Both the position numbers and the translations under genes were made by a program. Below are positions 61,925 through 64,000 of a DNA stretch of 64,000 nucleotides, in pieces; position 1 is the stretch's first letter; every line of letters starts with the position of its first letter. This stretch comes from Carallia brachiata (taxonomy: Eukaryota > Streptophyta > Magnoliopsida > Malpighiales > Rhizophoraceae). The notes under the pieces are model-generated. The model worked only from the letters and a program-made list of their open reading frames with translations. It made no database searches and had not been told where the DNA came from. Where the stretch lies: contig JADCRB010000074.1 in the NCBI GenBank assembly GCA_021464245.1, forward strand, positions 2,004,208 to 2,068,207, written 5' to 3'.

Positions 61925-62569
61925 CATGGAATTGAAAACCGGACCGGACTGGCCGGTTCAACTGAAAAAAATTGGGAACCGGTCCTAGGTTTGGTCCGGT
62001 TTAAGTCTAAAAATGGAATTTAGACCGAACTGAAAAAAACCGGTCAAGAACCGGAAAAACCGGGAAAACCGGAACCGGTTGAACCGGGTGAACCGGTTTA
62101 ATTTAAATTAAAAAATTTTAAATTATAATTTAACCCAAAACTTTATCTAAATTATAATTAAAACTCTAATTTTAACTAAAAATTCTAATTTAGTCCTCAA
62201 TTGATTAAAATTTTCAATTTAATCTTTAAAATTTAAAAATTAATATTTAATCACTATTTATAAATATTATTTTTTAAATTAATTTTTATAAATTATATTT
62301 TGTTAAATATACTAATTGTAATATCTTTAATGTATGTAAATATTAGTATAATTCTTAAAATACACTTTATTTTAAATATTTATTATCATTCTTATATAAT
62401 ATAACATTTTATATAATTATATAAGTTATATAAAAATTTAATTTTTATATATTTAATATTAAAAAATACCGGTTTTACCGGTTTAACCGCGGTTTTACCG
62501 GTCGAACCGGTTGAACCTTAAATCTCTCAATTTTCCGGTTCAATGACCGGTTCGGTTCTGAGAACCTTG
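61925..62569. mobile_element. hAT-type non-autonomous element with ACCGG-rich ends (copy 2, inverted)
   Basis: 645 bp flanked by a perfect 8-bp target duplication GCTTCAAA at 61917-61924 and 62570-62577. Ends CATGGAATTGAAAACCGG and, inverted, CAAGGTTCTCAGAACCG both begin with CA, as hAT termini do. Core and ends match copy 1 (21886-22508) in the opposite orientation. It has no coding capacity. The better preserved ends and target duplication suggest a younger insertion than copy 1. Confidence 0.85.
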
Positions 62570-62577
62570 GCTTCAAA

Positions 62578-62995
62578 TTCTGCAAAAGAATCAGAATTTA
62601 TTTTACATGTTAAAAATTCATCTTACGGTTCAACCTAATTCAATCTAATGTCGGCCTAACATCCTATCGTTTGGATCGATTATGCCGTCGGCGATGAGGG
62701 CCTGACTATTGGCTAGGAAGAAAAGCGGGCGGCAGCTTGAGGCTGCAACGGCTTGTTGATTCAGACGCTGCACTCTAGCCCACTCCATGCCGGATCTATG
62801 TCCGCCTGTTTAAATTGTCGAATCAAAAGGCAAAAATTATGAATTTTGAGAATAGCATGCAGATTGAGAACTACTACGGAATTTGAATTGCGTTTCTCTT
62901 TTTACTCTTCTGAATTTCGATTATTTTGGGTTTTCCTATTCATCATTTGTGGCTTTTTTTATTGCTTAATTAAGCCGGTGAAGTACATTAATGCA
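62578..62995. other. Spacer, nothing recognised
   Basis: Moderately GC-richer near 62650-62810 but without a conserved coding block. Confidence 0.45.
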
Positions 62996-63010
62996 TTAAT
63001 TAGAGATTTT

Positions 63011-63165
63011 TTTTTATTCATTGGGAGGTCTATTGGGCCGTGAGTTACATAATAAGGGTAGTTCTCTCCTCTTATAAATCTCACCCCTCTCTTCTCAGGA
63101 TTTGAACTCAAGACTTCTAAAATAGAAATCTTGAATTTAAACTATTCGGCCGTTTCATGAGGAAT
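63011..63165 (-). mobile_element. tRNA-derived SINE
   Basis: On the minus strand, an A-box-like GGCCGAATAGTTTAAA (63151-63136) is followed at tRNA-like spacing by a B-box GAGTTCAAATCC (63109-63098), then a body of about 80 bp and a short A-rich tail. The element is flanked by a 15-bp perfect target duplication TTAATTAGAGATTTT at 62996-63010 and 63166-63180, as expected for LINE-driven insertion. Confidence 0.8.
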
Positions 63166-63180
63166 TTAATTAGAGATTTT

Positions 63181-63654
63181 AATTGATATAATGATTTTTG
63201 GGGTAAACATAACAACGCTCATTTGGCCCATTAACCAATTCATCCCTATTTAAACTTTTTATTTTTTAGCGCGCGTCACATATTTTTTGTTATAGAAAAC
63301 AAAATCTTTAAAGGCTAAATTGTTATTTTTTCAATATCAAACAAGATTTATGATAAAATTGAAATTTATTTGTACATTTTGAATTTTTTTTTTTTTTAAA
63401 AAGGAGGCAAGACTGGTTGTGTATCGTTCGTGGCTTTGCCTCGACAGAATGACAGTAGAGTAGAGACATTTCATTTCATGCCCCAGGGCATCCATTCAAC
63501 TTTTGGGTCCAAGAGCAGTCCAGGCCCTATAATACTCACTTTAGAATAATTAACGCCGGCCTGCAAGGCTGCAACCGTGGGCAAAATTTTCCAATTTATT
63601 TTCATTTCCATACAAAAAGAAAAAAAAAAGAAAAAGAGAGAAACGAAAAGCACT
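63181..63654. other. Spacer, nothing recognised
   Basis: AT-rich with a GC-richer patch at 63420-63580; no motif seen in the open frames. Confidence 0.4.
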
Positions 63655-63657
63655 ACT

Positions 63658-63950
63658 ATGGTGTGTTTGTTTACAGTAAAATATTTTACAAGAAAATTTT
63701 TTCTCATTTTTCGGTATTTGTTTCATGTAAAATATTTTATAATGGAAAATTTTGGAAAAATTTGGGAAAATTTTTGAGCTTTTCGGAGAAAATAACTTAT
63801 ATTCATTCTGAATTGAAGTTATTTTCTGAGAAAAATACAAAGTATACTTTAAGTGAGTAATGAGAGAAAATTATCATTTTACTGCAAATATTTCCTCTTG
63901 TAAATATTTTACAAAAACAAGTTATTTTCCAACAAACAAACTCTCACTAA
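63658..63950. repeat. MITE-like foldback element
   Basis: The left end tgtgtttgtttacagtaaaa with ttttacaagaaaa, and the inverted right end gagtttgtttgttggaaaa with aaaatatttacaagagg, form imperfect inverted arms around an AT-rich middle with repeated aaaatattttac words. The target duplication is not clear. Confidence 0.45.
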
Positions 63951-64000
63951 AATATCAATACAATTTCATTCAACAATATCTAAAATTTTATTTGTATTTT

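Noticed and set aside
63471..63860. Several overlapping open frames near the right edge
   Set aside because: They fall in an AT-rich foldback element and have no protein motif.
1..64000. CRISPR arrays, bacterial operons or organelle DNA inserts
   Set aside because: No regular spacer-repeat array, no bacterial gene organisation and no plastid or mitochondrial gene text was seen.

Overview
The window is nuclear DNA of a flowering plant, most likely a woody eudicot. It is AT-rich, its genes are split by GT..AG introns, every gene product I recognise belongs to a plant family, and the spacers are full of small transposons. I cannot name the species. All exon limits were read by eye from splice sites and conserved protein blocks.

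Layout of the genes: a 13-exon HGSNAT-like membrane acetyltransferase gene (1502-5087, +); an intronless sterol C-24 methyltransferase gene, SMT2 type (11411-12502, +); a small gene of unknown function (23599-23991, +); an INO80 complex subunit C-like gene (27674-28813, -) divergent from a DUF616 glycosyltransferase-like gene (30395-32830, +); the V-ATPase B subunit gene (33715-37431, -, 14 coding exons); a CPP1/CDF1 chloroplast chaperone-like gene (50600-52556, +) convergent with a DUF630/DUF632 protein gene (53965-56859, -). They are unrelated household genes and form no pathway or cluster.

The accessory part lies at 39069-46898. It is a broken endogenous pararetrovirus (Caulimoviridae, best fit Florendovirus-like because a second ORF overlaps the end of the RT-RNase H ORF). 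It has an in-frame internal deletion, a nested 1.4 kb solo LTR, a viral-type promoter followed by a repeated leader, and then two inverted copies of part of ORF2. The whole locus is flanked by a 197-bp direct duplication of AT-rich host DNA.

Other mobile DNA with visible boundaries: a complete 2.2 kb LTR element without coding capacity (TRIM/LARD-like, 5-bp target duplication), two copies of a hAT-type non-autonomous element with 8-bp target duplications, a tRNA-derived SINE with a 15-bp target duplication, several foldback MITEs, and a dispersed family built from ~60-bp subrepeats.

Three of the seven recognised host genes lack exactly one coding base. The summed exon lengths (1505, 881 and 2186) are each one short of a multiple of three, whereas the other four (1092, 375, 1494, 1467) are exact multiples. 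This points to consensus errors in the assembly or to real null alleles.
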